Made by a program: the position numbers and the translations under genes
The notes under the pieces: model-generated
What the model was told of the DNA's origin: nothing
What the model saw: the letters and a program-made list of their open reading frames with translations, nothing else
Database searches by the model: none
Source: Strigamia acuminata
Lineage: Eukaryota; Arthropoda; Chilopoda; Geophilomorpha; Linotaeniidae
NCBI GenBank assembly: GCA_949358305.1
Contig: OX442323.1
Coordinates: 744,001 to 808,000, forward strand
Reading direction: 5' to 3'
Length of the DNA stretch: 64,000 nucleotides
Shown here: piece by piece, positions 23,820 to 38,181 of the stretch
Layout: each line of letters begins with the position of its first letter
How positions within the stretch are numbered: position 1 is the first letter of the stretch

Positions 23820-26800
23820 TAGAAGGCTCCAATGTAAGTTTTAGAAACATCTAACTAATGATTTGGGAGAATAGACTTTTGATCTCATCACAGTTGACTT
23901 AGCACAAACACCACAAGACCAATGTTTCTGAATGTTCAGAAATAGTGTTTAAACCTTAGTAGAAGGCTCCAATGTAAGTTTTAGCAACATCCAAGCAATA
24001 CATTTTGAAAAAAAAATTTTGAGCTTATTTCACATCGCAGTTGACTTAGCACAAACACCACAAGACCAATGTCTCTGAATGTTCAGAAATAGTGTTTAAA
24101 CCTTAGTAGAAGGCTCCAATGTAAGTTTTAGAAACATCTAACTAATGATTTGGAAGAATAGACTTTTGATCTCATCACAGTTGACTTAGCACAAACACCA
24201 CAAGACCAATGTTTCTGAATGTTCAGAAATAGTGTTTAAACCTTAGTAGAAGGCTCCAATGTAAGTTTTAGAAACATCTAACTAATGATTTGGGAGAATA
24301 GACTTTTGATCTCATCACAGTTGACTTAGCACAAACACCACAAGTCCAATGTCTCTGAATGTTCAGAAATAGTGTTTAAACCCTAGTAGAAGCCTTCAAT
24401 TTAAATTTTAGCAACATCCAAGCACTGATTTGGGAGAATAGACTTTTGATCTCATCACAGATGACTTAGCACAAACACCACAAGACCAATGTCTCTGAAT
24501 GTTCAGAAATAAGGTTTAAACCTTAGTAGAAGGCTCCAATGTAAGTTTTAGAAACATCTAACTAATCATTTGGGAGAATAGACTTTTGATCTCATCACAG
24601 TTGACTTAGCACAAACACCACAAGACCAATGTCTCTGAATGTTCAGAAATAGCATTTAAACCTTAGTAGAAGGCTCCAATGTAAGTTTTAGAAACATCTA
24701 ACTAATGATTTGGGAGAATAGACTTTTGATCTCATCACAGTTGACTTAGCACAAACACCACAACACCAATGTTTCTGAATGTTCAGAAATAGTGTTTAAA
24801 CCTTAGTAGAAGGCTCCAATGTAAGTTTTAGAAACATCTAACCAATGATTTGGGAGAATAGACTTTTGATCTCATCACAGTTGACTTAGCACAAACACCA
24901 CAAGACCAATATTTCTGAATGTTCAGAAATAGTGTTTAAACCTTAGTAGAAGGCTCCAATGTAAGTTTTAGAAACATCTAACCAATGATTTGGGAGAATA
25001 GACTTTTGATCTCATCACAGTTGACTTAGCACAAACACCACAAGACCAATGTCTCTGAATGTTCAGAAATAGGGTTTAAACCTTAGTAGAAGGCTCCAAT
25101 GTAAGTTTTAGAAACATCTAACTAATGATTTGGGAGAATAGACTTTTGATCTCATCACAGTTGACTTAGCACAAACACCACAAGACCAATGTCTCTGAAT
25201 GTTCAGAAATAGCGTTTAAACATTAGTAGAAGGCTCCAATGTAAGTTTTAGAAACATCTAACTAATGATTTGGGAGAATAGACTTTTGATCTCATCACAG
25301 TTGACTTAGCACAAACACCACAACACCAATGTTTCTGAATGTTCAGAAATAGTGTTTAAACCTTAGTAGAAGGCTCCAATGTAAGTTTTAGAAACATCTA
25401 ACCAATGATTTGGGAGAATAGACTTTTGATCTCATCACAGTTGACTTAGCACAAACACCACAAGTCCAATGTCTCTGAATGTTCAGAAATAGTGTTTAAA
25501 CCTTAGTAGAAGGCTCCAATGTAAGTTTTAGAAACATCTAACTAATGATTTGGGAGAATAGACTTTTGATCTCATCACAGTTGACTTAGCACAAACACCA
25601 CAAGTCCAATGTCTCTGAATGTTCAGAAATAGTGTTTAAACCTTAGTAGAAGGCTCCAATGTAAGTTTTAGAAACATCTAACTAATGATTTGGGAGAATA
25701 GACTTTTGATCTCATCACAGTTGACTTAGCACAAACACCACAAGTCCAATGTCTCTGAATGTTCAGAAATAGTGTTTAAACCCTAGTAGAAGCCTTCAAT
25801 TTAAATTTTAGCAACATCCAAGCACTGATTTGGGAGAATAGACTTTTGATCTCATCACAGATGACTTAGCACAAACACCACAAGACCAATGTCTCTGAAT
25901 GTTCAGAAATAGGGTTTAAACCTTAGTAGAAGGCTCCAATGTAAGTTTTAGAAACATCTAACTAATGATTTGGGAGAATAGACTTTTGATCTCATCACAG
26001 TTGACTTAGCACAAACACCACAAGACCAATGTCTCTGAATGTTCAGAAATAGGGTTTAAACCTTAGTAGAAGGCTCCAATGTAAGTTTTAGAAACATCTA
26101 ACTAATGATTTGGGAGAATAGACTTTTGATCTCATCACAGTTGACTTAGCACAAACACCACAAGACCAATGTCTCTGAATGTTCAGAAATAGCGTTTAAA
26201 CATTAGTAGAAGGCTCCAATGTAAGTTTTAGAAACATCTAACTAATGATTTGGGAGAATAGACTTTTGATCTCATCACAGTTGACTTAGCACAAACACCA
26301 CAACACCAATGTTTCTGAATGTTCAGAAATAGTGTTTAAACCTTAGTAGAAGGCTCCAATGTAAGTTTTAGAAACATCTAACCAATGATTTGGGAGAATA
26401 GACTTTTGATCTCATCACAGTTGACTTAGCACAAACACCACAAGTCCAATGTCTCTGAATGTTCAGAAATAGTGTTTAAACCTTAGTAGAAGGCTCCAAT
26501 GTAAGTTTTAGAAACATCTAACTAATGATTTGGGAGAATAGACTTTTGATCTCATCACAGTTGACTTAGCACAAACACCACAAGTCCAATGTCTCTGAAT
26601 GTTCAGAAATAGTGTTTAAACCCTAGTAGAAGCCTTCAATTTAAATTTTAGCAACATCCAAGCACTGATTTGGGAGAATAGACTTTTGATCTCATCACAG
26701 ATGACTTAGCACAAACACCACAAGACCAATGTCTCTGAATGTTCAGAAATAGGGTTTAAACCTTAGTAGAAGGCTCCAATGTAAGTTTTAGAAACATCTA

Positions 26801-29800
26801 ACTAATCGTTTGGGAGAATAGACTTTTGATCTCATCACAGTTGACTTAGCACAAACACCACAAGACCAATGTCTCTGAATGTTCAGAAATAGCGTTTAAA
26901 CCTTAGTAGAAGGCTCCAATGTAAGTTTTAGAAACATCTAACTAATGATTTGGGAGAATAAACTTTTGATCTCATCACAGTTGACTTAGCACAAACACCA
27001 CAACACCAATGTTTCTGAATGTTCAGAAATAGTGTTTAAACCTTAGTAGAAAGCTCCAATGTAAGTTTTAGAAACATCTAACTAATGATTTGGGAGAATA
27101 GACTTTTGATCTCATCACAGTTGACTTAGCACAAACACCACAAGACCAATGTCTCTGAATGTTCAGAAATAGTGTTTAAACCTTAGTAGAAGGCTCCAAT
27201 GTAAGTTTTAGAAACATCTAACTAATGATTTGGGAGAATAGACTTTTGATCTCATCACAGTTGACTTAGCACAAACACCACAAGACCAATGTCTCTGAAT
27301 GTTCAGAAATAGTGTTTAAACCTTAGTAGAAGGCTCCAATGTAAGTTTTAGAAACATCTAACTAATGATTTGGGAGAATAGACTTTTGATCTCATCACAG
27401 TTGACTTAGCACAAACACCACAAGACCAATGTCTCTGAATGTTCAGAAATAGTGTTTAAACCTTAGTAGAAGGCTCCAATGTAAGTTTTAGAAACATCTA
27501 ACTAATGATTTGGGAGAATAGACTTTTGATCTCATCACAGTTGACTTAGCACAAACACCACAAGACCAATGTCTCTGAATGTTCAGAAATAGTGTTTAAA
27601 CCTTAGTAGAAGGCTCCAATGTAAGTTTTAGAAACATCTAACTAATGATTTGGGAGAATAGACTTTTGATCTCATCACAGTTGACTTAGCACAAACACCA
27701 CAAGATTAATGTCTCTGAATGTTCAGAAATAGGGTTTAAACCTTAGTAGAAGGCTCCAATGTAAGTTTTAGAAACATCTAACTAATCATTTGGGAGAATA
27801 GACTTTTGATCTCATCACAGTTGACTTAGCACAAACACCACAAGACCAATGTCTCTGAATGTTCAGAAATAGCGTTTAAACCTTAGTAGAAGGCTCCAAT
27901 GTAAGTTTTAGAAACATCTAACTAATGATTTGGGAGAATAGACTTTTGATCTCATCACAGTTGACTTAGCACAAACACCACAACACCAATGTTTCTGAAT
28001 GTTCAGAAATAGTGTTTAAACCTTAGTAGAAGGCTCCAATGTAAGTTTTAGAAACATCTAACCAATGATTTGGGAGAATAGACTTTTGATCTCATCACAG
28101 TTGACTTAGCACAAACACCACAAGACCAATATTTCTGAATGTTCAGAAATAGTGTTTAAACCTTAGTAGAAGGCTCCAATGTAAGTTTTAGAAACATCTA
28201 ACCAATGATTTGGGAGAATAGACTTTTGATCTCATCACAGTTGACTTAGCACAAACACCACAAGACCAATGTCTCTGAATGTTCAGAAATAGGGTTTAAA
28301 CCTTAGTAGAAGGCTCCAATGTAAGTTTTAGAAACATCTAACTAATGATTTGGGAGAATAGACTTTTGATCTCATCACAGTTGACTTAGCACAAACACCA
28401 CAAGACCAATGTCTCTGAATGTTCAGAAATAGCGTTTAAACATTAGTAGAAGGCTCCAATGTAAGTTTTAGAAACATCTAACTAATGATTTGGGAGAATA
28501 GACTTTTGATCTCATCACAGTTGACTTAGCACAAACACCACAACACCAATGTTTCTGAATGTTCAGAAATAGTGTTTAAACCTTAGTAGAAGGCTCCAAT
28601 GTAAGTTTTAGAAACATCTAACCAATGATTTGGGAGAATAGACTTTTGATCTCATCACAGTTGACTTAGCACAAACACCACAAGTCCAATGTCTCTGAAT
28701 GTTCAGAAATAGTGTTTAAACCTTAGTAGAAGGCTCCAATGTAAGTTTTAGAAACATCTAACTAATGATTTGGGAGAATAGACTTTTGATCTCATCACAG
28801 TTGACTTAGCACAAACACCACAAGTCCAATGTCTCTGAATGTTCAGAAATAGTGTTTAAACCTTAGTAGAAGGCTCCAATGTAAGTTTTAGAAACATCTA
28901 ACTAATGATTTGGGAGAATAGACTTTTGATCTCATCACAGTTGACTTAGCACAAACACCACAAGACCAATGTCTCTGAATGTTCAGAAATAGTGTTTAAA
29001 CCTTAGTAGAAGGCTCCAATGTAAGTTTTAGAAACATCTAACTAATGATTTGGGAGAATAGACTTTTGATCTCATCACAGTTGACTTAGCACAAACACCA
29101 CAAGACCAATGTTTCTGAATGTTCAGAAATAGTGTTTAAACCTTAGTAGAAGGCTCCAATGTAAGTTTTAGCAACATCCAAGCAATACATTTTGAAAAAA
29201 AAATTTTGAGCTTATTTCACATCGCAGTTGACTTAGCACAAACACCACAAGACCAATGTCTCTGAATGTTCAGAAATAGTGTTTAAACCTTAGTAGAAGG
29301 CTCCAATGTAAGTTTTAGAAACATCTAACTAATGATTTGGAAGAATAGACTTTTGATCTCATCACAGTTGACTTAGCACAAACACCACAAGACCAATGTT
29401 TCTGAATGTTCAGAAATAGTGTTTAAACCTTAGTAGAAGGCTCCAATGTAAGTTTTAGAAACATCTAACTAATGATTTGGGAGAATAGACTTTTGATCTC
29501 ATCACAGTTGACTTAGCACAAACACCACAAGTCCAATGTCTCTGAATGTTCAGAAATAGTGTTTAAACCCTAGTAGAAGCCTTCAATTTAAATTTTAGCA
29601 ACATCCAAGCACTGATTTGGGAGAATAGACTTTTGATCTCATCACAGATGACTTAGCACAAACACCACAAGACCAATGTCTCTGAATGTTCAGAAATAAG
29701 GTTTAAACCTTAGTAGAAGGCTCCAATGTAAGTTTTAGAAACATCTAACTAATCATTTGGGAGAATAGACTTTTGATCTCATCACAGTTGACTTAGCACA

Positions 29801-32102
29801 AACACCACAAGACCAATGTCTCTGAATGTTCAGAAATAGTGTTTAAACCTTAGTAGAAGGCTCCAATGTAAGTTTTAGAAACATCTAACTAATGATTTGG
29901 GAGAATAGACTTTTGATCTCATCACAGTTGACTTAGCACAAACACCACAAGACCAATGTTTCTGAATGTTCAGAAATAGTGTTTAAACCTTAGTAGAAGG
30001 CTCCAATGTAAGTTTTAGCAACATCCAAGCAATACATTTTGAAAAAAAAATTTTGAGCTTATTTCACATCGCAGTTGACTTAGCACAAACACCACAAGAC
30101 CAATGTCTCTGAATGTTCAGAAATAGTGTTTAAACCTTAGTAGAAGGCTCCAATGTAAGTTTTAGAAACATCTAACTAATGATTTGGAAGAATAGACTTT
30201 TGATCTCATCACAGTTGACTTAGCACAAACACCACAAGACCAATGTTTCTGAATGTTCAGAAATAGTGTTTAAACCTTAGTAGAAGGCTCCAATGTAAGT
30301 TTTAGAAACATCTAACTAATGATTTGGGAGAATAGACTTTTGATCTCATCACAGTTGACTTAGCACAAACACCACAAGACCAATGTCTCTGAATGTTCAG
30401 AAATAGTGTTTAAACCTTAGTAGAAGGCTCCAATGTAAGTTTTAGAAACATCTAACTAATGATTTGGGAGAATAGACTTTTGATCTCATCACAGTTGACT
30501 TAGCACAAACACCACAAGACCAATGTCTCTGAATGTTCAGAAATAGTGTTTAAACCTTAGTAGAAGGCTCCAATGTAAGTTTTAGAAACATCTAACTAAT
30601 GATTTGGGAGAATAGACTTTTGATCTCATCACAGTTGACTTAGCACAAACACCACAAGACCAATGTCTCTGAATGTTCAGAAATAGTGTTTAAACCTTAG
30701 TAGAAGGCTCCAATGTAAGTTTTAGAAACATCTAACTAATGATTTGGGAGAATAGACTTTTGATCTCATCACAGTTGACTTAGCACAAACACCACAAGAT
30801 TAATGTCTCTGAATGTTCAGAAATAGGGTTTAAACCTTAGTAGAAGGCTCCAATGTAAGTTTTAGAAACATCTAACTAATCATTTGGGAGAATAGACTTT
30901 TGATCTCATCACAGTTGACTTAGCACAAACACCACAAGACCAATGTCTCTGAATGTTCAGAAATAGCGTTTAAACCTTAGTAGAAGGCTCCAATGTAAGT
31001 TTTAGAAACATCTAACTAATGATTTGGGAGAATAGACTTTTGATCTCATCACAGTTGACTTAGCACAAACACCACAACACCAATGTTTCTGAATGTTCAG
31101 AAATAAGGTTTAAACCTTAGTAGAAGGCTCCAATGTAAGTTTTAGAAACATCTAACCAATGATTTGGGAGAATAGACTTTTGATCTCATCACAGTTGACT
31201 TAGCACAAACACCACAAGACCAATATTTCTGAATGTTCAGAAATAGTGTTTAAACCTTAGTAGAAGGCTCCAATGTAAGTTTTAGAAACATCTAACCAAT
31301 GATTTGGGAGAATAGACTTTTGATCTCATCACAGTTGACTTAGCACAAACACCACAAGACCAATGTCTCTGAATGTTCAGAAATAGGGTTTAAACCTTAG
31401 TAGAAGGCTCCAATGTAAGTTTTAGAAACATCTAACTAATGATTTGGGAGAATAGACTTTTGATCTCATCACAGTTGACTTAGCACAAACACCACAAGAC
31501 CAATGTCTCTGAATGTTCAGAAATAGCGTTTAAACATTAGTAGAAGGCTCCAATGTAAGTTTTAGAAACATCTAACTAATGATTTGGGAGAATAGACTTT
31601 TGATCTCATCACAGTTGACTTAGCACAAACACCACAACACCAATGTTTCTGAATGTTCAGAAATAGTGTTTAAACCTTAGTAGAAGGCTCCAATGTAAGT
31701 TTTAGAAACATCTAACCAATGATTTGGGAGAATAGACTTTTGATCTCATCACAGTTGACTTAGCACAAACACCACAAGTCCAATGTCTCTGAATGTTCAG
31801 AAATAGTGTTTAAACCTTAGTAGAAGGCTCCAATGTAAGTTTTAGAAACATCTAACTAATGATTTGGGAGAATAGACTTTTGATCTCATCACAGTTGACT
31901 TAGCACAAACACCACAAGTCCAATGTCTCTGAATGTTCAGAAATAGTGTTTAAACCTTAGTAGAAGGCTCCAATGTAAGTTTTAGAAACATCTAACTAAT
32001 GATTTGGGAGAATAGACTTTTGATCTCATCACAGTTGACTTAGCACAAACACCACAAGACCAATGTCTCTGAATGTTCAGAAATAGTGTTTAAACCTTAG
32101 TA
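23820..32102. repeat. Satellite array segment 2 (140-bp monomer)
   Basis: 59 monomers between Tc1-like copies A and B; 8283 bp equals 59 x 140 plus three 7-bp markers plus the 2-bp duplication. 147-bp variants have their marker at 23982, 29169 and 30016. The block 21500-30360 is repeated with offset 14362 at about 35860-44720. A paralogous empty Tc1 site lies at 29007-29008. A private change (AATCGTTT) is at about 26814. No gene is seen. Confidence 0.97.
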
Positions 32103-33667
32103 AGGTGCGCGCCATAAGTATAGAATAATCAGTTTTTTTGTAATATTTTTTTTTACGCTTTATCTGGAATCATATCAATTTTTTTATAAATGTATTTTGT
32201 CATTAGAATTCGTTTAAAATTAACACATTTATAATTTTTATGGAAAAATAAATTTGGCAGTGATTTTACACAAAAATGGGGGTGACATAAGTATAGAATA
32301 TTTTAGGTTAGATGCAAAAAAATGAGTAAAATTAATATCACATAACATGCCTTTGTCTGATTAGTTAATCAGTGAATATGTCATCAATTTTCTGCCATTT
32401 TTGAATTGTATTACTTGCTATTTTCTTATTTTGAAGCAATCCCTTGTACAAAACTTGTAACCATTGTGGAAATCGCTGAAATAAAGCGATTAAAGGCACT
32501 GTGGCTCGCCAAACAACAAATTGATAGAAGATTAGGAAGAAATTGAAAGAAATTAGCCAATTGCATAAAAAATTCTAACCAAAACGTGAAATCCAAGTGT
32601 GAAAGCAGACAGGGAAGACCAAAAGTGACCATGCAGTGAGCATTGTCCTGCTGAAACACCCATTTATTGCCATAATTTTTCATCCAAATGGCAATAAATG
32701 CATGTTCAACACTTCCTTATACTTCTGTGAATCTTTCCATCCTTTTATTATTATGATGTTTGCCTGTAATTTTTGCCCGAATGTCACCCAAACCATCACC
32801 TGATTCTGCCCACTGAGAAAACTTCTCTTATCTCCTTAAATCTTGCCACTTATTACACTAACCATCCAGACCATCTAAATTGAACTGTATTTTGTCTGTA
32901 AAAAGCACTCAGTTTCATGATTTGGTCCAGGGCAGCTTGGTATTAGTCTAATCAGAGCACTTCAATTTATGGGCTTCAGTTAACCACAGTTGTACAGCTA
33001 TTTTTGATAACAAAGGTGATCACAATTCTTTAGTCTGCTTTGAATTGTTTGCTAAAGACACAATTACATCTACGTGTGTGCAAATTTCATTTGCAGACAA
33101 CAGCAAAGTCAGTGCCAGGCACAAAATATTCCTGTCTACTTGCTGCATCGTCACTTTTGGTCCTCTCCGTCTTGCTTCCATATATGATTTTCATCATTGG
33201 GTTAGGACTTTTGATAGAATTGAATAATTTCTTTCTGATCTTCTATGGATTTGCTGTTTGGAGAGCCCCGGTGACTTTAATTGCCATATTTCAGCGATTT
33301 CTACAATGGTTACAAGTTTTGCACAAGGAATTGCTTCAAAATAAGAAAATAGCAAGTAATAAAATTCAAAAATGGCAGAAAATTGATGACATAATCACTG
33401 ATTGACTAATCAAACAAAGGCATGTTATGTGATATTAATTTTCTCCATTTTTTTGCATGAAACCTAAAATATTCTATACTTATGTCACCCCCATTTTTAA
33501 GGAAAATCACTGCCAAATTTATTTTTATACAAAACTTAAAAACCTGTTAATTTTAAATGAATTCTAATGCTAAAATACATTTATTAAAAAATTGGTTTGA
33601 TTCCAGATGAAGCACAAAAAAAAATATTTCAAAAAAACTGATTATTCTATACTTATGGCGCGCACCT
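32103..33667. mobile_element. Tc1-like fold-back element, copy B (1565 bp)
   Basis: Same length, ends and satellite insertion point as copy A (offset 9848), with TA at 32101-32102 and 33668-33669. Shares ATATATG with copy C where copy A has ATATTTG, so B and C are the closer pair. Identical flanking variant monomers show it arose by duplication of satellite plus element, not by a new insertion. Confidence 0.9.
32426..32938 (-). pseudogene. Degenerate Tc1-type transposase in copy B
   Basis: Counterpart of 22578-23090 in copy A, with the same FTDKIQFNLDG and WVFQQDNAH landmarks on the minus strand and the same frame breaks. The open stretch 32426-32685 matches copy A residue for residue, so the lesions predate the duplication. 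Confidence 0.75.
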
Positions 33668-36616
33668 TAGAAGGCTCCAATGTAAGTTTTAGAAACATCT
33701 AACTAATGATTTGGGAGAATAGACTTTTGATCTCATCACAGTTGACTTAGCACAAACACCACAAGACCAATGTTTCTGAATGTTCAGAAATAGTGTTTAA
33801 ACCTTAGTAGAAGGCTCCAATGTAAGTTTTAGCAACATCCAAGCAATACATTTTGAAAAAAAAATTTTGAGCTTATTTCACATCGCAGTTGACTTAGCAC
33901 AAACACCACAAGACCAATGTCTCTGAATGTTCAGAAATAGTGTTTAAACCTTAGTAGAAGGCTCCAATGTAAGTTTTAGAAACATCTAACTAATGATTTG
34001 GAAGAATAGACTTTTGATCTCATCACAGTTGACTTAGCACAAACACCACAAGACCAATGTTTCTGAATGTTCAGAAATAGTGTTTAAACCTTAGTAGAAG
34101 GCTCCAATGTAAGTTTTAGAAACATCTAACTAATGATTTGGGAGAATAGACTTTTGATCTCATCACAGTTGACTTAGCACAAACACCACAAGTCCAATGT
34201 CTCTGAATGTTCAGAAATAGTGTTTAAACCCTAGTAGAAGCCTTCAATTTAAATTTTAGCAACATCCAAGCACTGATTTGGGAGAATAGACTTTTGATCT
34301 CATCACAGATGACTTAGCACAAACACCACAAGACCAATGTCTCTGAATGTTCAGAAATAAGGTTTAAACCTTAGTAGAAGGCTCCAATGTAAGTTTTAGA
34401 AACATCTAACTAATCATTTGGGAGAATAGACTTTTGATCTCATCACAGTTGACTTAGCACAAACACCACAAGACCAATGTCTCTGAATGTTCAGAAATAG
34501 CATTTAAACCTTAGTAGAAGGCTCCAATGTAAGTTTTAGAAACATCTAACTAATGATTTGGGAGAATAGACTTTTGATCTCATCACAGTTGACTTAGCAC
34601 AAACACCACAACACCAATGTTTCTGAATGTTCAGAAATAGTGTTTAAACCTTAGTAGAAGGCTCCAATGTAAGTTTTAGAAACATCTAACCAATGATTTG
34701 GGAGAATAGACTTTTGATCTCATCACAGTTGACTTAGCACAAACACCACAAGACCAATATTTCTGAATGTTCAGAAATAGTGTTTAAACCTTAGTAGAAG
34801 GCTCCAATGTAAGTTTTAGAAACATCTAACCAATGATTTGGGAGAATAGACTTTTGATCTCATCACAGTTGACTTAGCACAAACACCACAAGACCAATGT
34901 CTCTGAATGTTCAGAAATAGGGTTTAAACCTTAGTAGAAGGCTCCAATGTAAGTTTTAGAAACATCTAACTAATGATTTGGGAGAATAGACTTTTGATCT
35001 CATCACAGTTGACTTAGCACAAACACCACAAGACCAATGTCTCTGAATGTTCAGAAATAGCGTTTAAACATTAGTAGAAGGCTCCAATGTAAGTTTTAGA
35101 AACATCTAACTAATGATTTGGGAGAATAGACTTTTGATCTCATCACAGTTGACTTAGCACAAACACCACAACACCAATGTTTCTGAATGTTCAGAAATAG
35201 TGTTTAAACCTTAGTAGAAGGCTCCAATGTAAGTTTTAGAAACATCTAACCAATGATTTGGGAGAATAGACTTTTGATCTCATCACAGTTGACTTAGCAC
35301 AAACACCACAAGTCCAATGTCTCTGAATGTTCAGAAATAGTGTTTAAACCTTAGTAGAAGGCTCCAATGTAAGTTTTAGAAACATCTAACTAATGATTTG
35401 GGAGAATAGACTTTTGATCTCATCACAGTTGACTTAGCACAAACACCACAAGTCCAATGTCTCTGAATGTTCAGAAATAGTGTTTAAACCTTAGTAGAAG
35501 GCTCCAATGTAAGTTTTAGAAACATCTAACTAATGATTTGGGAGAATAGACTTTTGATCTCATCACAGTTGACTTAGCACAAACACCACAAGTCCAATGT
35601 CTCTGAATGTTCAGAAATAGTGTTTAAACCCTAGTAGAAGCCTTCAATTTAAATTTTAGCAACATCCAAGTACTGATTTGGGAGAATAGACTTTTGATCT
35701 CATCACAGATGACTTAGCACAAACACCACAAGACCAATGTCTCTGAATGTTCAGAAATAGGGTTTAAACCTAAGTAGAAGGCTCCAATGTAAGTTTTAGA
35801 AACATCTAACTAATGATTTGGGAGAATAGACTTTTGATCTCATCACAGTTGACTTAGCACAAACACCACAAGACCAATGTCTCTGAATGTTCAGAAATAG
35901 GGTTTAAACCTTAGTAGAAGGCTCCAATGTAAGTTTTAGAAACATCTAACTAATGATTTGGGAGAATAGACTTTTGATCTCATCACAGTTGACTTAGCAC
36001 AAACACCACAAGACCAATGTCTCTGAATGTTCAGAAATAGCGTTTAAACATTAGTAGAAGGCTCCAATGTAAGTTTTAGAAACATCTAACTAATGATTTG
36101 GGAGAATAGACTTTTGATCTCATCACAGTTGACTTAGCACAAACACCACAACACCAATGTTTCTGAATGTTCAGAAATAGTGTTTAAACCTTAGTAGAAG
36201 GCTCCAATGTAAGTTTTAGAAACATCTAACCAATGATTTGGGAGAATAGACTTTTGATCTCATCACAGTTGACTTAGCACAAACACCACAAGTCCAATGT
36301 CTCTGAATGTTCAGAAATAGTGTTTAAACCTTAGTAGAAGGCTCCAATGTAAGTTTTAGAAACATCTAACTAATGATTTGGGAGAATAGACTTTTGATCT
36401 CATCACAGTTGACTTAGCACAAACACCACAAGTCCAATGTCTCTGAATGTTCAGAAATAGTGTTTAAACCTTAGTAGAAGGCTCCAATGTAAGTTTTAGA
36501 AACATCTAACTAATGATTTGGGAGAATAGACTTTTGATCTCATCACAGTTGACTTAGCACAAACACCACAAGACCAATGTCTCTGAATGTTCAGAAATAG
36601 TGTTTAAACCTTAGTA
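33668..36616. repeat. Satellite array segment 3 (140-bp monomer)
   Basis: 21 monomers between copies B and C (2949 bp = 21 x 140 + 7 + 2), with one 147-bp marker at 33830. Together with copy B it forms a 4514-bp unit repeated in tandem with copy C and its right flank. Private variants include AGTACTG at about 35670 and TAAGTAG at about 35770. No gene is seen. Confidence 0.97.
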
Positions 36617-38181
36617 AGGTGCGCGCCATAAGTATAGAATAATCAGTTTTTTTGTAATATTTTTTTTTACGCTTTATCTGGAATCATATCAATTTTTTTA
36701 TAAATGTATTTTGTCATTAGAATTCGTTTAAAATTAACACATTTATAATTTTTATGGAAAAATAAATTTGGCAGTGATTTTACACAAAAATGGGGGTGAC
36801 ATAAGTATAGAATATTTTAGGTTAGATGCAAAAAAATGAGTAAAATTAATATCACATAACATGCCTTTGTCTGATTAGTTAATCAGTGAATATGTCATCA
36901 ATTTTCTGCCATTTTTGAATTGTATTACTTGCTATTTTCTTATTTTGAAGCAATCCCTTGTACAAAACTTGTAACCATTGTGGAAATCGCTGAAATAAAG
37001 CGATTAAAGGCACTGTGGCTCGCCAAACAACAAATTGATAGAAGATTAGGAAGAAATTGAAAGAAATTAGCCAATTGCATAAAAAATTCTAACCAAAACG
37101 TGAAATCCAAGTGTGAAAGCAGACAGGGAAGACCAAAAGTGACCATGCAGTGAGCATTGTCCTGCTGAAACACCCATTTATTGCCATAATTTTTCATCCA
37201 AATGGCAATAAATGCATGTTCAACACTTCCTTATACTTCTGTGAATCTTTCCATCCTTTTATTATTATGATGTTTGCCTGTAATTTTTGCCCGAATGTCA
37301 CCCAAACCATCACCTGATTCTGCCCACTGAGAAAACTTCTCTTATCTCCTTAAATCTTGCCACTTATTACACTAACCATCCAGACCATCTAAATTGAACT
37401 GTATTTTGTCTGTAAAAAGCACTCAGTTTCATGATTTGGTCCAGGGCAGCTTGGTATTAGTCTAATCAGAGCACTTCAATTTATGGGCTTCAGTTAACCA
37501 CAGTTGTACAGCTATTTTTGATAACAAAGGTGATCACAATTCTTTAGTCTGCTTTGAATTGTTTGCTAAAGACACAATTACATCTACGTGTGTGCAAATT
37601 TCATTTGCAGACAACAGCAAAGTCAGTGCCAGGCACAAAATATTCCTGTCTACTTGCTGCATCGTCACTTTTGGTCCTCTCCGTCTTGCTTCCATATATG
37701 ATTTTCATCATTGGGTTAGGACTTTTGATAGAATTGAATAATTTCTTTCTGATCTTCTATGGATTTGCTGTTTGGAGAGCCCCGGTGACTTTAATTGCCA
37801 TATTTCAGCGATTTCTACAATGGTTACAAGTTTTGCACAAGGAATTGCTTCAAAATAAGAAAATAGCAAGTAATAAAATTCAAAAATGGCAGAAAATTGA
37901 TGACATAATCACTGATTGACTAATCAAACAAAGGCATGTTATGTGATATTAATTTTCTCCATTTTTTTGCATGAAACCTAAAATATTCTATACTTATGTC
38001 ACCCCCATTTTTAAGGAAAATCACTGCCAAATTTATTTTTATACAAAACTTAAAAACCTGTTAATTTTAAATGAATTCTAATGCTAAAATACATTTATTA
38101 AAAAATTGGTTTGATTCCAGATGAAGCACAAAAAAAAATATTTCAAAAAAACTGATTATTCTATACTTATGGCGCGCACCT
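36617..38181. mobile_element. Tc1-like fold-back element, copy C (1565 bp)
   Basis: Offset 4514 from copy B, same ends, TA at 36615-36616 and 38182-38183, and the same satellite position. Its right flank follows copy A (offset 14362) for more than 6 kb. Its left flank follows copy A for only about six monomers and then switches, marking an unequal-exchange junction near 35860. Confidence 0.9.
36940..37452 (-). pseudogene. Degenerate Tc1-type transposase in copy C
   Basis: Third copy of the same remnant, with identical landmarks and lesions to copies A and B on the minus strand. The mirrored 3' part lies on the plus strand of the right arm, about 37617-37919. Confidence 0.75.

Noticed and set aside
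22255-38181. Three independent Tc1 insertions into a preferred satellite site
   Set aside because: Flanking variant monomers and internal sequence are the same in all three, which independent hits would not give; segmental duplication explains it.
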